Notes: generated by a model from the letters alone, not told the origin. Shown: positions 1-7,398, counted from the stretch's first letter. The stretch is DNA of 32,514 bases from an uncultured Prevotellaceae bacterium (GCA_902799455.1 CADCAX010000009.1:1-32514), one strand, 5' to 3'. A program made the numbers and translations.

Positions 1-344
1 GCGGCATAAAGCTGCATCTCGTTGATAACGAAATTCTTATATAGTATTGGTATTACTACACCACTTTCTCGTGCAGCAGTAATAAAAGCATCCTTTCCAC
101 CAAAATACTTCTCGTCTGTCAGTATGGATATTCCAGCTGCACCATTCTGCTGATAGCTGAGTGGGATTATCTCTGCTTTTCCCTCCTGCTTTATCCAGCT
201 TTTTGAGGGAGATTTGCGTTTAAATTCCGCTATAATACCACTATTACTCTCCAGCAAAGCCTGTCGCAAAGATGGTTTGGGAGCATAAAGCTGCTCCACC
301 TCCTTGCGTTTGTGGGCTACTATTTCTTCAAGAATGTCTTTCAT
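1..344 (-). CDS. trpC: Indole-3-glycerol phosphate synthase, N-terminal part (cut by window edge)
   Basis: TrpC closes the indole ring of indole-3-glycerol phosphate from CdRP in tryptophan synthesis. The minus-strand frame opens with ATG at 344-342 and runs off the window at base 1, giving about 114 residues. The visible part carries the family's first-strand signature IIAEFKRKSPSK, whose first lysine binds the substrate carboxylate or phosphate. The later segment PILYKNFVINEMQ corresponds to the usual PILRKDFI(I/V)DEYQ, with Tyr replacing the common Arg. The gene starts 12 bases after the trpD stop, so it is a downstream member of the trp operon. The C-terminal half and the catalytic Glu are outside the window. 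Confidence 0.93.
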   Translation of the reverse strand, partial: MKDILEEIVAHKRKEVEQLYAPKPSLRQALLESNSGIIAEFKRKSPSKSWIKQEGKAEIIPLSYQQNGAAGISILTDEKYFGGKDAFITAARESGVVIPILYKNFVINEMQLYA

Positions 345-356
345 AATAATCTTGTA

Positions 357-1367
357 TTAAGAATTAAGTTCTACGAATTTCTTGAAGGTCCTCAATGCAC
401 TTCCGCTGTCGATGCTCTCGCGGGCTATCTCTATACATTCCTCGATGCTCTTCTGTCCCTTTTCCAACACCTGTATGCCGAATGCCGCATTAGCGAGTAC
501 AATATTCTTCTGTGCAGGAAGGGCGCGATTCTCAAGTACACTGTCGAATATCTGTGCTGCCTCTTCTTCTGTTGCACCACCTACCAGTTCTTCTGGTTTT
601 GCTATCTCAAAGCCCAAATCCTGTGGGCGGAAGATGCGTTCGTAGTTGTTGGTAGTAACCTTGAAGTCGCCAGTCAATGATATCTCGTCATATCCGTCGA
701 TAGAGTTTACAATACCATAGTCTATACCCAACTTCTGATAGACATTATTATACAGTCTCATCTGGTCGAGGTTTGCTACTCCCAGAAGCTGGCATTTTGG
801 CTGTGAAGGATTCACGATAGGTCCCAGAAGATTGAATATTGTTGGGAACTGCAAAGCTTTTCGTATTGGTCCAACGAACTTCATAGCCTTTGCAAACAGC
901 TGTGCATGCAGATAAACGATACCAGCCTCGTTGAGAGAGCGGTTGAGCTTGTCTATGTCATCAGTAAACTTTATGCCATGATGCTGAATGACGTTTGAAG
1001 CACCGCTGACAGAGGTGGCGGCATAGTTACCATGTTTTGCAACCTTATATCCTGCTCCTGCTATCACGAAGCATGCTGTTGTAGAGATATTGAAGGTATT
1101 CTTTCTGTCTCCTCCAGTACCCACAACGTCGATATATCTGTCAGCATTCAGTATTGCCGGAACGCCTGTCTCGAGTATGCCATCGCGAAAACCGAGCAGT
1201 TCATCTACTGTTACGCCACGCATCTGCAGACACGTCAGCAGGGCGGTAATCTGTTCGTTGGGATACTCACTGTGGGTTATGCCAATCAGTATTGTCTTCA
1301 TCTCCTCGCGGGAGAGCTCTTCGTGGTTTAGCAGGCGGAAGAGATAGCCTTTCATTGTCTGTTCCAT
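357..1367 (-). CDS. trpD: Anthranilate phosphoribosyltransferase
   Basis: TrpD transfers phosphoribose from PRPP to anthranilate, the second step after chorismate. The 336-aa length matches the family. Diagnostic motifs are the PRPP-binding GTGGD (residues 83-87), FNIST just after it, KHGN around residue 110, the NLLGPIVNP stretch and the acidic DEIS near residue 228 that holds Mg2+. It is a stand-alone transferase, not fused to TrpG. An internal Met at residue 5 (MKGYLF) is an alternative start. The space to trpG upstream is 158 bases and is filled by a 22-bp repeat array, unusually long for this operon; trpC follows after 12 bases. Confidence 0.96.
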   Translation of the reverse strand: MEQTMKGYLFRLLNHEELSREEMKTILIGITHSEYPNEQITALLTCLQMRGVTVDELLGFRDGILETGVPAILNADRYIDVVGTGGDRKNTFNISTTACFVIAGAGYKVAKHGNYAATSVSGASNVIQHHGIKFTDDIDKLNRSLNEAGIVYLHAQLFAKAMKFVGPIRKALQFPTIFNLLGPIVNPSQPKCQLLGVANLDQMRLYNNVYQKLGIDYGIVNSIDGYDEISLTGDFKVTTNNYERIFRPQDLGFEIAKPEELVGGATEEEAAQIFDSVLENRALPAQKNIVLANAAFGIQVLEKGQKSIEECIEIARESIDSGSALRTFKKFVELNS

Positions 1368-1391
1368 TGTGTTGTTTTATGTTGTTTTTAA

Positions 1392-1525
1392 AATGATACG
1401 TATGAATTGGTCGAATGATACGTATGAATTGGTCGAATGATACGTATGAATGGATTAAATGATGCGCATGAATGGAGTAAATGATGCGCATGAATGGAGT
1501 AAATGATGCGCATGAATGATTTTAA
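1392..1525. repeat. 22-bp tandem array of 8-bp palindromes between trpG and trpD
   Basis: Six units with an exact 22-bp period fill the trpG-trpD gap. Each contains a perfect 8-bp palindrome. ATACGTAT occurs at 1396, 1418 and 1440, and ATGCGCAT at 1462, 1484 and 1506. The change between versions is double (A to G and T to C), so the palindrome survives. The spacers also fall into two types (GAATTGGTCGAATG and GAATGGAGTAAATG). A degraded seventh unit at 1528-1535 (ATGCGGAT) overlaps the last codons of trpG, suggesting the array grew from the gene end. Function unknown. Confidence 0.9.
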
Positions 1526-2089
1526 TCATGCGGATAACCAGTTTTGAAGCATCTTTTTTCCGTCTGGTGTAAGGACAGATTCCGGGTGAAACTGTATGCC
1601 GTGGATGTCATATTCCTTGTGCTTTATGGCCATTATGCAACCGTCATCACTCTTTGCCGTTACTGCGAGGCAGTCGGGCAAACCTTCTTCAGCAATCACC
1701 CATGAGTGATAACGCCCTACAGTAACCTGCTTCTGCAGACCTTTAAACATATAGTCGTCAGCAATAATGTCGCATGGTGTGGCTATTCCGTGTTTCACCT
1801 CTTTGATGTTCTCCAATCGTGCTCCGAATACCTCTCCTATGGCCTGATGTCCCAGGCATACACCAAGAATAGGTTTCTTTCCACCATAGGTACGAATCAC
1901 ATCCAACAGTTTTCCTGCTTCCGAGGGAATACCAGGACCTGGTGAGAGAATTATCTTGTCATACTCTTTCAGGTCATTCATCTCGAACTGGTCATTACGC
2001 ACAACAGTCACCTCTGCACCGAGCTCTTTCACCAGATGACTCAGATTATATGTGAAAGAATCGTAGTTGTCTATTATAATTGTCTTCAT
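1526..2089 (-). CDS. trpG: Anthranilate synthase glutamine amidotransferase subunit
   Basis: TrpG hydrolyses glutamine and passes ammonia to TrpE for anthranilate formation. From ATG at 2089 the product has 187 residues and begins MKTIIIDNYDSFTYN, the classical class I amidotransferase opening. The nucleophile Cys78 lies in GVCLGHQ, and the His/Glu pair lies in GIQFHPESV near the C-terminus. An upstream in-frame TTG at 2110 would add seven residues encoded by an intergenic heptamer array and is rejected. The gene follows trpE after 40 bases. In some bacteria this subunit is shared with folate synthesis (PabA); the operon position argues for a primary role in Trp synthesis. Confidence 0.95.
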   Translation of the reverse strand: MKTIIIDNYDSFTYNLSHLVKELGAEVTVVRNDQFEMNDLKEYDKIILSPGPGIPSEAGKLLDVIRTYGGKKPILGVCLGHQAIGEVFGARLENIKEVKHGIATPCDIIADDYMFKGLQKQVTVGRYHSWVIAEEGLPDCLAVTAKSDDGCIMAIKHKEYDIHGIQFHPESVLTPDGKKMLQNWLSA

Positions 2090-2097
2090 GTTTATTA

Positions 2098-2132
2098 ATT
2101 CATAATTCAAAATTCATAATTCATAATTACTA
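2098..2132. repeat. Heptanucleotide array between trpE and trpG
   Basis: Five heptamers in phase: ATTCATA, ATTCAAA, ATTCATA, ATTCATA, ATTACTA. They fill almost all of the trpE-trpG gap and run into the trpE stop codon. The same units appear between tsaD and pncC at 27325. Confidence 0.85.
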
Positions 2133-3530
2133 TAGGATTTCTGCCTTTTCTATTGCCTTTCGGAGTGCTCCGAGTTTGTTGTTCACCTCCTGCAGTTCGT
2201 ATTCCACATCACTCTTTGCCACAATGCCACCGCCAGCCTGAAACCACAGTTCGCTGTTTCTTGACACAAAGGTGCGGATGGTGATGGCCTGATTCAGAGA
2301 GCCGTCAAGACCTATTATTCCGATACAACCTCCGTAAGCGCCCCTGTTGTGTGGTTCATATTCGCTTATCAGTTGCATAGCCCTTACCTTTGGCGCTCCT
2401 GACAATGTACCAGCAGGGAATGTATCAATAAAAGCCTTTATTGGGTCAGCATCATTATCAAGTGTTCCTGATACCCTCGAAACAAGATGTATCACGTGGC
2501 TGTAGTATTGCAGCTCTTTATATTTCTCCACCTTTACCCCGTGGCAGTTACGGCTCAGGTCATTGCGAGCCAGGTCCACCAACATTACGTGTTCAGCATT
2601 CTCCTTCGGATCGTTTCGCAGGTATTCCGCCCCTTGTCTGTCAGCCTCTACATCTCCTGTGCGACGTGTAGTGCCGGCAATAGGGTCAATATATGCCTTT
2701 CCGCCCTCTATGCGACAATGGGTCTCTGGTGAAGAACCGAAGATGCGGAAACCACCGAAGTCGAAGTAAAACAGATATGGAGAAGGATTAATACTACGGA
2801 GCGCTCTGTAGAGTTTGAAGTCATCGCCTTCATATTTCTGTATGAAACGTCTGCTCAATACAATCTGGAACACATCGCCCCTCATGCAATGCTGTATGCC
2901 CTTGCGGATATTCTCCCTGTGCTCGTCATCTGTCAGAGTGCTGTATGTCTCACCAACAGGATGAAAATCGTAGGTCTGCTTGTTGGCTTTGTTTATAGCC
3001 TTCAAAATAGCATCTATGTCCCCGTTTTCGTTTTGGTTTTCGTTAAGGTTAACTATCTTCAGGGTGTTGTTGTGATGGTTGAATTCTATGATGCTCTTAT
3101 ACATCACATACAGCATATCAGGAGCATCGTTCTTGTCCTGTGTCTCGTCCTTTACGTTGATATCCTCGAAATATCTCACCATATTAAAGGAAGTATATCC
3201 CAGCAGGCCGCAGATATTCGCTCCCTCTCCTTCCACCTTTATATTATCAATAAGTTCGTGGATGGCATGATGCGACTGATATTCCTTGTTTATGTCATGC
3301 TCCTTCGTGCTGCCGTCAGGAAATTTTATGGTAGCCTTTCCGTGACCAATGGCAACAGATGCCATAGGATTGATACCTATGAATGAGCGTGCGTTGTTCA
3401 TATCATGATAATCGGCACATTCCATCAGCGCACTCTGTGCATAGAGGTCACGTAAGCGCATATAGACACCCACTGGGGTATAAAGGTCCGCAAGAACCGT
3501 CTTGCAGGTAGTTTGATAATTATAAATCAT
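2130..3530 (-). CDS. trpE: Anthranilate synthase component I
   Basis: TrpE converts chorismate plus ammonia from TrpG to anthranilate and is normally the feedback-inhibited step. The 466-aa protein has the N-terminal regulatory region and the C-terminal chorismate-binding domain. Visible core motifs are DVFQIVLSRRF, IFGSSPETH, DPIAGTTRRTGD, the DLARNDLSR stretch and TFPAGTLSGAPK near residue 370, followed by GGGIVAKSD. The PIAGT form is typical of anthranilate rather than aminodeoxychorismate synthase. The Trp-binding LLES motif of enteric enzymes is represented by LMEC (residues 35-38), with Ser replaced by Cys. It lies 65 bases downstream of trpB, across a heptamer array. Confidence 0.95.
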   Translation of the reverse strand: MIYNYQTTCKTVLADLYTPVGVYMRLRDLYAQSALMECADYHDMNNARSFIGINPMASVAIGHGKATIKFPDGSTKEHDINKEYQSHHAIHELIDNIKVEGEGANICGLLGYTSFNMVRYFEDINVKDETQDKNDAPDMLYVMYKSIIEFNHHNNTLKIVNLNENQNENGDIDAILKAINKANKQTYDFHPVGETYSTLTDDEHRENIRKGIQHCMRGDVFQIVLSRRFIQKYEGDDFKLYRALRSINPSPYLFYFDFGGFRIFGSSPETHCRIEGGKAYIDPIAGTTRRTGDVEADRQGAEYLRNDPKENAEHVMLVDLARNDLSRNCHGVKVEKYKELQYYSHVIHLVSRVSGTLDNDADPIKAFIDTFPAGTLSGAPKVRAMQLISEYEPHNRGAYGGCIGIIGLDGSLNQAITIRTFVSRNSELWFQAGGGIVAKSDVEYELQEVNNKLGALRKAIEKAEIL

Positions 3531-3540
3531 AACTTTAAAC

Positions 3541-3596
3541 TCTTATTTCTTAACTCTTAATTCTTAACTCTTAACTCTTAATTCTTAACTCTTAAT
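3541..3596. repeat. Eight-unit TCTTAAC/TCTTAAT heptamer array between trpB and trpE
   Basis: Eight heptamers in exact phase: one TCTTATT followed by seven TCTTAAC or TCTTAAT. The last unit overlaps the trpB stop codon. The array is almost the whole trpB-trpE gap. No other signal is visible there. Confidence 0.92.
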
Positions 3597-4801
3597 TAGA
3601 ACTCCCCGTATTCTTTTGCCATTTCTTTGTTCTTCAGATAAGTATCCACATCTTTGTCGCCTCTTCCGCTGACGGTAAGAACCACGATGTCGCTATGCTT
3701 GAATTTCATTTTCTTCAAAGCTGCTATAGCATGTGCAGATTCTATTGCAGGGATTATTCCCTCTGTGCGAGTCAGTTCATATCCTGCATAGATAGCTTCG
3801 TCGTCATTAATGCTCAGCACCTCTGTCCTGCCAGCCTTATACATATTACAATGCATTGGTCCCACACCTGGATAGTCAAGTCCGGCAGAGATAGTGAAAG
3901 CCTCCTCTATCTGTCCGTCCTCATTCTGCATCACGAGCATCTTTGCTCCATGCAGTATGCCTGTAGTACCTTTGTGGAAGGTGGCAGCAGTATGGTCTGT
4001 GTTGTATCCGTGTCCACCTGCTTCTGCCAATACTATCTTCACTCTTTCATCGTTGACGTAATGGTATATGGTACCAGCAGCATTACTGCCGCCTCCGATA
4101 CAAGCAATAAGGTAGTCAGGATAGTTACGTCCCACCTTTTCCTGCAACTGGTCTTTCAGTTCTTCAGAGATGATGCTCTGCATTCTTGCTACAATATCAG
4201 GATAAGGGTGAGGACCCATCGTAGAGCCGACAAGATAGTAAGTGTCACGTGGATGACAGCACCAGTCTCTGATAGCAGCAGAACAAGCATCAGAAAGTGT
4301 CATGTTACCTGTCCTTACCGGATTAACCTGAGCACCCAGCATCTTCATACGCTCCACATTGGTATGCTGACGTTCTACATCAGTAGCACCCATGAAAATC
4401 TCACATTTCATATTCATCAGCGCACAGACGGTAGCAGTTGCCACACCATGCTGTCCAGCTCCTGTCTCAGCAATAATGCGTGTCTTACCCATCTTCTTGG
4501 CAAGCAGTATCTGTCCTACCGTATTATTTATCTTATGGGCACCTGTATGATTGAGGTCTTCACGCTTCAGGTATAGCTGACAGCCATACTTTGCACTCAT
4601 CCTCTTAGCATAATAAAGAGGTGAAGGACGTCCTACATAATCTCTGAGCAGAGCACGATATTCGGTTTTGAATTCCCTTGACTCTATGATAGGAAGATAA
4701 GCCTCCTGAAGTTCGTGAACACACTGATAGAGAACTTCTGGTATGTAAGCACCACCAAATTCTCCGTAAAATCCATTCTCGTCAACGTGATAATTTTCCA
4801 T
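3596..4801 (-). CDS. trpB: Tryptophan synthase beta chain
   Basis: TrpB condenses indole with serine using pyridoxal phosphate, the last step of Trp synthesis. The 401-aa length is standard. Lys90 in the EDLNHTGAHK motif is the Schiff-base lysine, Glu near residue 112 in AETGAGQHG is the catalytic acid/base, and the GGGSNAAG loop binds the PLP phosphate. The start (MENYHVDENGFYGEFGGAY) fits family N-termini. This is the first structural gene after the leader and attenuator; trpB-first order, away from trpA, is common in Bacteroidetes. Its ATG is about 100 bases beyond the attenuator terminator, separated by a 13-unit heptamer array. Confidence 0.96.
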   Translation of the reverse strand: MENYHVDENGFYGEFGGAYIPEVLYQCVHELQEAYLPIIESREFKTEYRALLRDYVGRPSPLYYAKRMSAKYGCQLYLKREDLNHTGAHKINNTVGQILLAKKMGKTRIIAETGAGQHGVATATVCALMNMKCEIFMGATDVERQHTNVERMKMLGAQVNPVRTGNMTLSDACSAAIRDWCCHPRDTYYLVGSTMGPHPYPDIVARMQSIISEELKDQLQEKVGRNYPDYLIACIGGGSNAAGTIYHYVNDERVKIVLAEAGGHGYNTDHTAATFHKGTTGILHGAKMLVMQNEDGQIEEAFTISAGLDYPGVGPMHCNMYKAGRTEVLSINDDEAIYAGYELTRTEGIIPAIESAHAIAALKKMKFKHSDIVVLTVSGRGDKDVDTYLKNKEMAKEYGEF

Positions 4802-4811
4802 CTTTAATTAT

Positions 4812-4902
4812 ATTGAATATTGAACATTAAACATTGAATATTGAATATTGAATATTGAATATTATTCTTAACTCTTCACTCTTCACTTTTAATTCTTAAC
4901 TA
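4812..4902. repeat. Thirteen-unit heptamer array between the trp attenuator and trpB
   Basis: Thirteen consecutive heptamers in one phase. Seven are ATTGAAT-like units (4812-4860), then a hybrid ATTATTC, then five TTAACTC/TTCACTC/TTAATTC-type units up to 4902. Two different heptamer families are joined without loss of phase. The array starts exactly where the attenuator T-tract ends, so readthrough mRNA carries it as the trpB 5' leader. Confidence 0.88.
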
Positions 4903-4935
4903 AAAAAGAGACCCATCGTAAGAACGACAGGTCTC
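4902..4935 (-). terminator. Trp attenuator: intrinsic terminator
   Basis: Read on the minus strand, GAGACCTGTCGT (4935-4924) pairs with ACGATGGGTCTC (4919-4908) around a TTCT loop. The 12 pairs include two G-T wobbles and are followed directly by six T residues (4907-4902). It lies between the trpL stop and trpB, 43 bases after the leader stop codon, so it can abort transcription before the structural genes. Confidence 0.92.
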
Positions 4936-4993
4936 ATGTATTTTTCTATATCCTCATTTCTTTCTTATAGGTACATGGCTATCTTCTCACGAT
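4915..4993 (-). promoter_or_regulatory. Trp attenuator: competing antiterminator pairing
   Basis: On the transcript, ATCGTGAGAA (4993-4984, codons 17-20 of trpL) can pair over 10 bases with TTCTTACGAT (4924-4915), which is the loop and the start of the 3' arm of the terminator; one pair is G-U. The two structures exclude each other. A ribosome stalled at the Trp codons leaves the first segment free, so the antiterminator can form. A ribosome reaching the stop codon at 4981-4979 covers it, so the terminator forms. The pairing is visible; the mechanism is inferred from classical attenuation. Confidence 0.78.
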
Positions 4994-5041
4994 TGTTAGT
5001 CTTGAGTCACGCCACCACCAAGAGAAAGATGAATTAATCAT
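4979..5041 (-). CDS. trpL: Trp operon leader peptide
   Basis: A 20-codon frame, ATG 5041 to TAG 4979, encodes MINSSFSWWWRDSRLTIVRR. Three consecutive Trp codons (residues 8-10) sit about 20 bases upstream of the antiterminator segment. Trp is the rarest amino acid, so such a run in a 20-residue peptide directly in front of a terminator and trpB is strong evidence for a charged-tRNA-Trp sensor. The predicted transcript start lies about 38 bases upstream; the ribosome-binding region is A-rich without a Shine-Dalgarno sequence, as is usual in Bacteroidetes. The peptide itself probably has no function after synthesis. Confidence 0.9.
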   Translation of the reverse strand: MINSSFSWWWRDSRLTIVRR

Positions 5042-5085
5042 TGTTTTTATTATCGTTTTGGTATGAAATTTTGAATTTCCGGGTA

Positions 5086-5116
5086 CAAAAGTACTGTTTT
5101 TTTTCAAACTACCAAA
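5086..5116 (-). promoter_or_regulatory. Promoter of the trp operon (Bacteroidetes sigma-ABfr type)
   Basis: On the minus strand a TTTG at 5116-5113 is followed, after exactly 19 bases, by TACTTTTG at 5093-5086, matching the TTTG / TAnnTTTG consensus of Bacteroidetes primary sigma factor promoters. Transcription would start near 5079, giving a leader of about 175 nt to the terminator. The -7 box lies in a 12-bp palindrome (GTACTTTTGTAC has matching GTAC ends). Confidence 0.8.
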
Positions 5117-5231
5117 CATTTTGCACAATTTTTTTTAAAATTTTTCCTGTATAGAACACAAAAATGACTAAATAGAAACATCGGAAATAATATATGGTAC
5201 ATAACAAAATGCCTCCAAAGAAGATTTTTTT

Positions 5232-5239
5232 TATCTTTG
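5232..5239 (+). promoter_or_regulatory. Candidate promoter of the 5293 GH43 gene (-7 box)
   Basis: TATCTTTG fits TAnnTTTG and is followed by GCATC, as in many Bacteroidetes promoters; it is 53 bases before the start codon. No convincing TTTG was found at the -33 position, so support rests on the -7 box and location. The rest of 4802-5292 holds the trp leader, the divergent trp promoter and two heptamer arrays. Confidence 0.6.
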
Positions 5240-5256
5240 CATCCAGAAACGATTAA

Positions 5257-5291
5257 ATTCACAATTTATAATTAATAATTCATAATTGTCC
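5257..5291. repeat. Heptamer array in front of the GH43 start
   Basis: Five heptamers in phase (ATTCACA, ATTTATA, ATTAATA, ATTCATA, ATTGTCC) end one base before the ATG at 5293, so they form most of the mRNA leader of this gene, including the ribosome-binding region. Confidence 0.75.
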
Positions 5292-5292
5292 A

Positions 5293-7377
5293 ATGAACAC
5301 ATTTTCTTTCAAACGTCCTCTGGGATTATGTTTCCTGATGATGTTCCTGTTGTCATTTAGCGTTAATTCTCAAGCCCAGAATCCTTATCTGCCTCTGTGG
5401 GAGCATGTACCCGATGGTGAGCCACGCGTTTTTGAAGATCCTGATAATCCAGGCAAATATCGTGCATACATAATAGGTTCGCACGACGTACATTTTACCA
5501 AATACTGCGGTAATGATATCCGTATGTGGTCAGCACCAGTTGAAGACCTTTCTCAATGGCGTGACGAAGGGCCTATCTTCTCCTGGTATGTCAACGGACA
5601 GTGGGACACTATGTATGCTCCTGATCTGGTAGAGACTACTGACCGCTCAACAGGTAAGAAGACATATTGGCTCTATCCTCACTCTCGTGGTAATGGACGT
5701 GTACCAATGGTTTGTAAGGGCGACCGTCCAAACGGACCTTTTACGCCTGTAAATCTCACTCCTGATGGTACTCGTTGTCTGCCTGGTTCTATGATAGACT
5801 TCGATCCGTCAGTATTCGTAGAGCCTGTTAATGATAAGAAGGATAAAGACTACCAGAAGGGCTATCGTGCCTATGTCTTCTATGGCTTCCAGCACTCTAC
5901 AGCCTTTGAGCTCGACCAGAACACAATGTATTCAAAGCGTGAGGGAACAGAGATTATAGATCCATTCATTCCTGCCAGCAGTCGTGACAGAAAACTTCTC
6001 GACAAGGAAGGCAGCGTTTATAAGGCTCTCTATAAGGGACAGGATCCTCTCGACTTCAATTTCTTCGAGGCCAGCAGCATTCGTCAGGTGGGCAATAAGT
6101 ACGTGATGGTATTCTCTGGCTATTCTGGTCCTGAGTATGGTCTTAGCAATACCAACAGTGCATTGCGTTATGCCTATGGTGATTCTCCACTCGGTCCTTG
6201 GCGCTCTGGTGGCGTACTTGTCGATTCTCGTGGTGTGGTACCTAATGCTGACGGCAGCAAGCTCATCACAACTAATGCGGGTCACAATACCCACGGCTCT
6301 ATCCAGGAGATTAACGGACAGTGGTACGTCTTCTATCATCGTCCTCCACGTGGTTTCGGCAATGCCCGTCAGGCTATGGTGGCTCCTATAAAGATTGAGT
6401 GGGATAAGAAACCTGTTGCCAAAGGCGGTAAGGTGCGTATTGTGGCATACGACCCATTTGCTCCAAACAACGAATGGACAGCAAAGGCTTCTGACGGCAC
6501 AGAATACACAGGTGCAGAGGTTACCAGTGAGGGCTTCCAGATATTCGGTCTGCCTCCTTATGGTTATTACTCTGCCGGCATAGCATGCTATATGGCAGGC
6601 CCTAATGCAAACAATTATATGCAGGACAACCACGATGTTTGGAATAACTCTATGGACCTTGCAGGTTTGATGGGTGGTTCTATCATCGGTTTCAAGTATT
6701 TCAGTTTTGCTGGACTCGACAAAGACCAGAAGGGTTTGAAGGCATTCAAGGGGTTCTATAAAGATTTGACAAATAGTTTCTACCTGAACATGACCACAGA
6801 AGGTGGTACTGAAAAGTTCAAGGTTCATGTAATGCTCGATGACCCATACAAGGGCAAGGAGATTGCTGTCATCGATGCTTCCAATACAGAAAAGAAGACA
6901 ACACGTGACCTTGGTGTTGATTTATCAAAAGAGACAAAAGAATACCTTGCAAGCCTAAAGGGTAAGCATGCCCTTTATCTTGTTGTTGAAGGACCTGAGG
7001 TAAAGCAGCCAGAGCAGCCACAGCGTGGTCAGTTCGGACAGCGTCCACAGCAGCCACAGCGTCCGAGGGGTCTCTTCACACTTCATGGCTTCGGATTCTC
7101 AAAAGGTGGTCATAAGATTCCTGTTGTGCCAAAGGTGACTATTACTGTTGATGGCAAGAAGGTCGCTATTCCTGAGAGCCCTGTCATGGCTACCAATGCC
7201 AACGGCTATATGGATGCCACGAACTATCAGACCTATGCCCCACTCTCTGCTGATTCAAAGATAGCTGTTTCTGCATCAGATCCAAGTGTTAAGTTCGAGG
7301 TCAGCGCCATCAATGCAGGACGTGCCACAGTAAAGGCAACCTATAATGGCAAGACAAAGACTTTCTTGATAAACTAA
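5293..7377 (+). CDS. Secreted GH43 family glycoside hydrolase with C-terminal accessory domains
   Basis: The 694-aa protein begins with a signal peptide (hydrophobic core about residues 9-24, cleavage near NSQAQ). The five-bladed GH43 propeller spans roughly 35-385. Candidate catalytic residues are Asp41 in PDGEPRVFEDP (base), the Asp in MIDFDPSVF near 169-171 (pKa modulator) and Glu259 in FNFFEASSIRQV (acid). Other GH43 marks are YAPDLVE and GHNTHGSI. A C-terminal half of about 300 residues resembles a CBM6-like module; it is interrupted near residues 570-592 by a Q/P/R-rich linker. A small beta domain ends the protein. Family activity is alpha-L-arabinofuranosidase or beta-xylosidase; the exact substrate cannot be read. 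It stands alone under its own promoter and converges on the next operon. Confidence 0.85.
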   Translation: MNTFSFKRPLGLCFLMMFLLSFSVNSQAQNPYLPLWEHVPDGEPRVFEDPDNPGKYRAYIIGSHDVHFTKYCGNDIRMWSAPVEDLSQWRDEGPIFSWYVNGQWDTMYAPDLVETTDRSTGKKTYWLYPHSRGNGRVPMVCKGDRPNGPFTPVNLTPDGTRCLPGSMIDFDPSVFVEPVNDKKDKDYQKGYRAYVFYGFQHSTAFELDQNTMYSKREGTEIIDPFIPASSRDRKLLDKEGSVYKALYKGQDPLDFNFFEASSIRQVGNKYVMVFSGYSGPEYGLSNTNSALRYAYGDSPLGPWRSGGVLVDSRGVVPNADGSKLITTNAGHNTHGSIQEINGQWYVFYHRPPRGFGNARQAMVAPIKIEWDKKPVAKGGKVRIVAYDPFAPNNEWTAKASDGTEYTGAEVTSEGFQIFGLPPYGYYSAGIACYMAGPNANNYMQDNHDVWNNSMDLAGLMGGSIIGFKYFSFAGLDKDQKGLKAFKGFYKDLTNSFYLNMTTEGGTEKFKVHVMLDDPYKGKEIAVIDASNTEKKTTRDLGVDLSKETKEYLASLKGKHALYLVVEGPEVKQPEQPQRGQFGQRPQQPQRPRGLFTLHGFGFSKGGHKIPVVPKVTITVDGKKVAIPESPVMATNANGYMDATNYQTYAPLSADSKIAVSASDPSVKFEVSAINAGRATVKATYNGKTKTFLIN

Positions 7378-7398
7378 AAGTAACGGTTAGCGAAATAA

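Noticed and set aside
1267..1491. 74-codon minus-strand frame over the trpG-trpD gap
   Set aside because: Its His/Ile/Tyr-rich sequence is simply the 22-bp repeat translated, and it overlaps trpD out of frame.
1392..1525. CRISPR array
   Set aside because: Units are 22 bp with no unique spacers between repeats, and no cas genes are near.
3695..4576. 293-codon plus-strand frame antisense to trpB
   Set aside because: Cys/Ser/His-rich shadow of trpB codons without any domain features.
4908..5041. T-box riboswitch controlling the trp operon
   Set aside because: No T-box sequence or specifier loop is seen, while a Trp-rich leader peptide and competing hairpins explain the region.
5932..6828. 298-codon minus-strand frame inside the GH43 gene
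   Set aside because: It is an antisense shadow of the GH43 frame, with no protein-like motifs; the plus frame has a signal peptide and catalytic residues.
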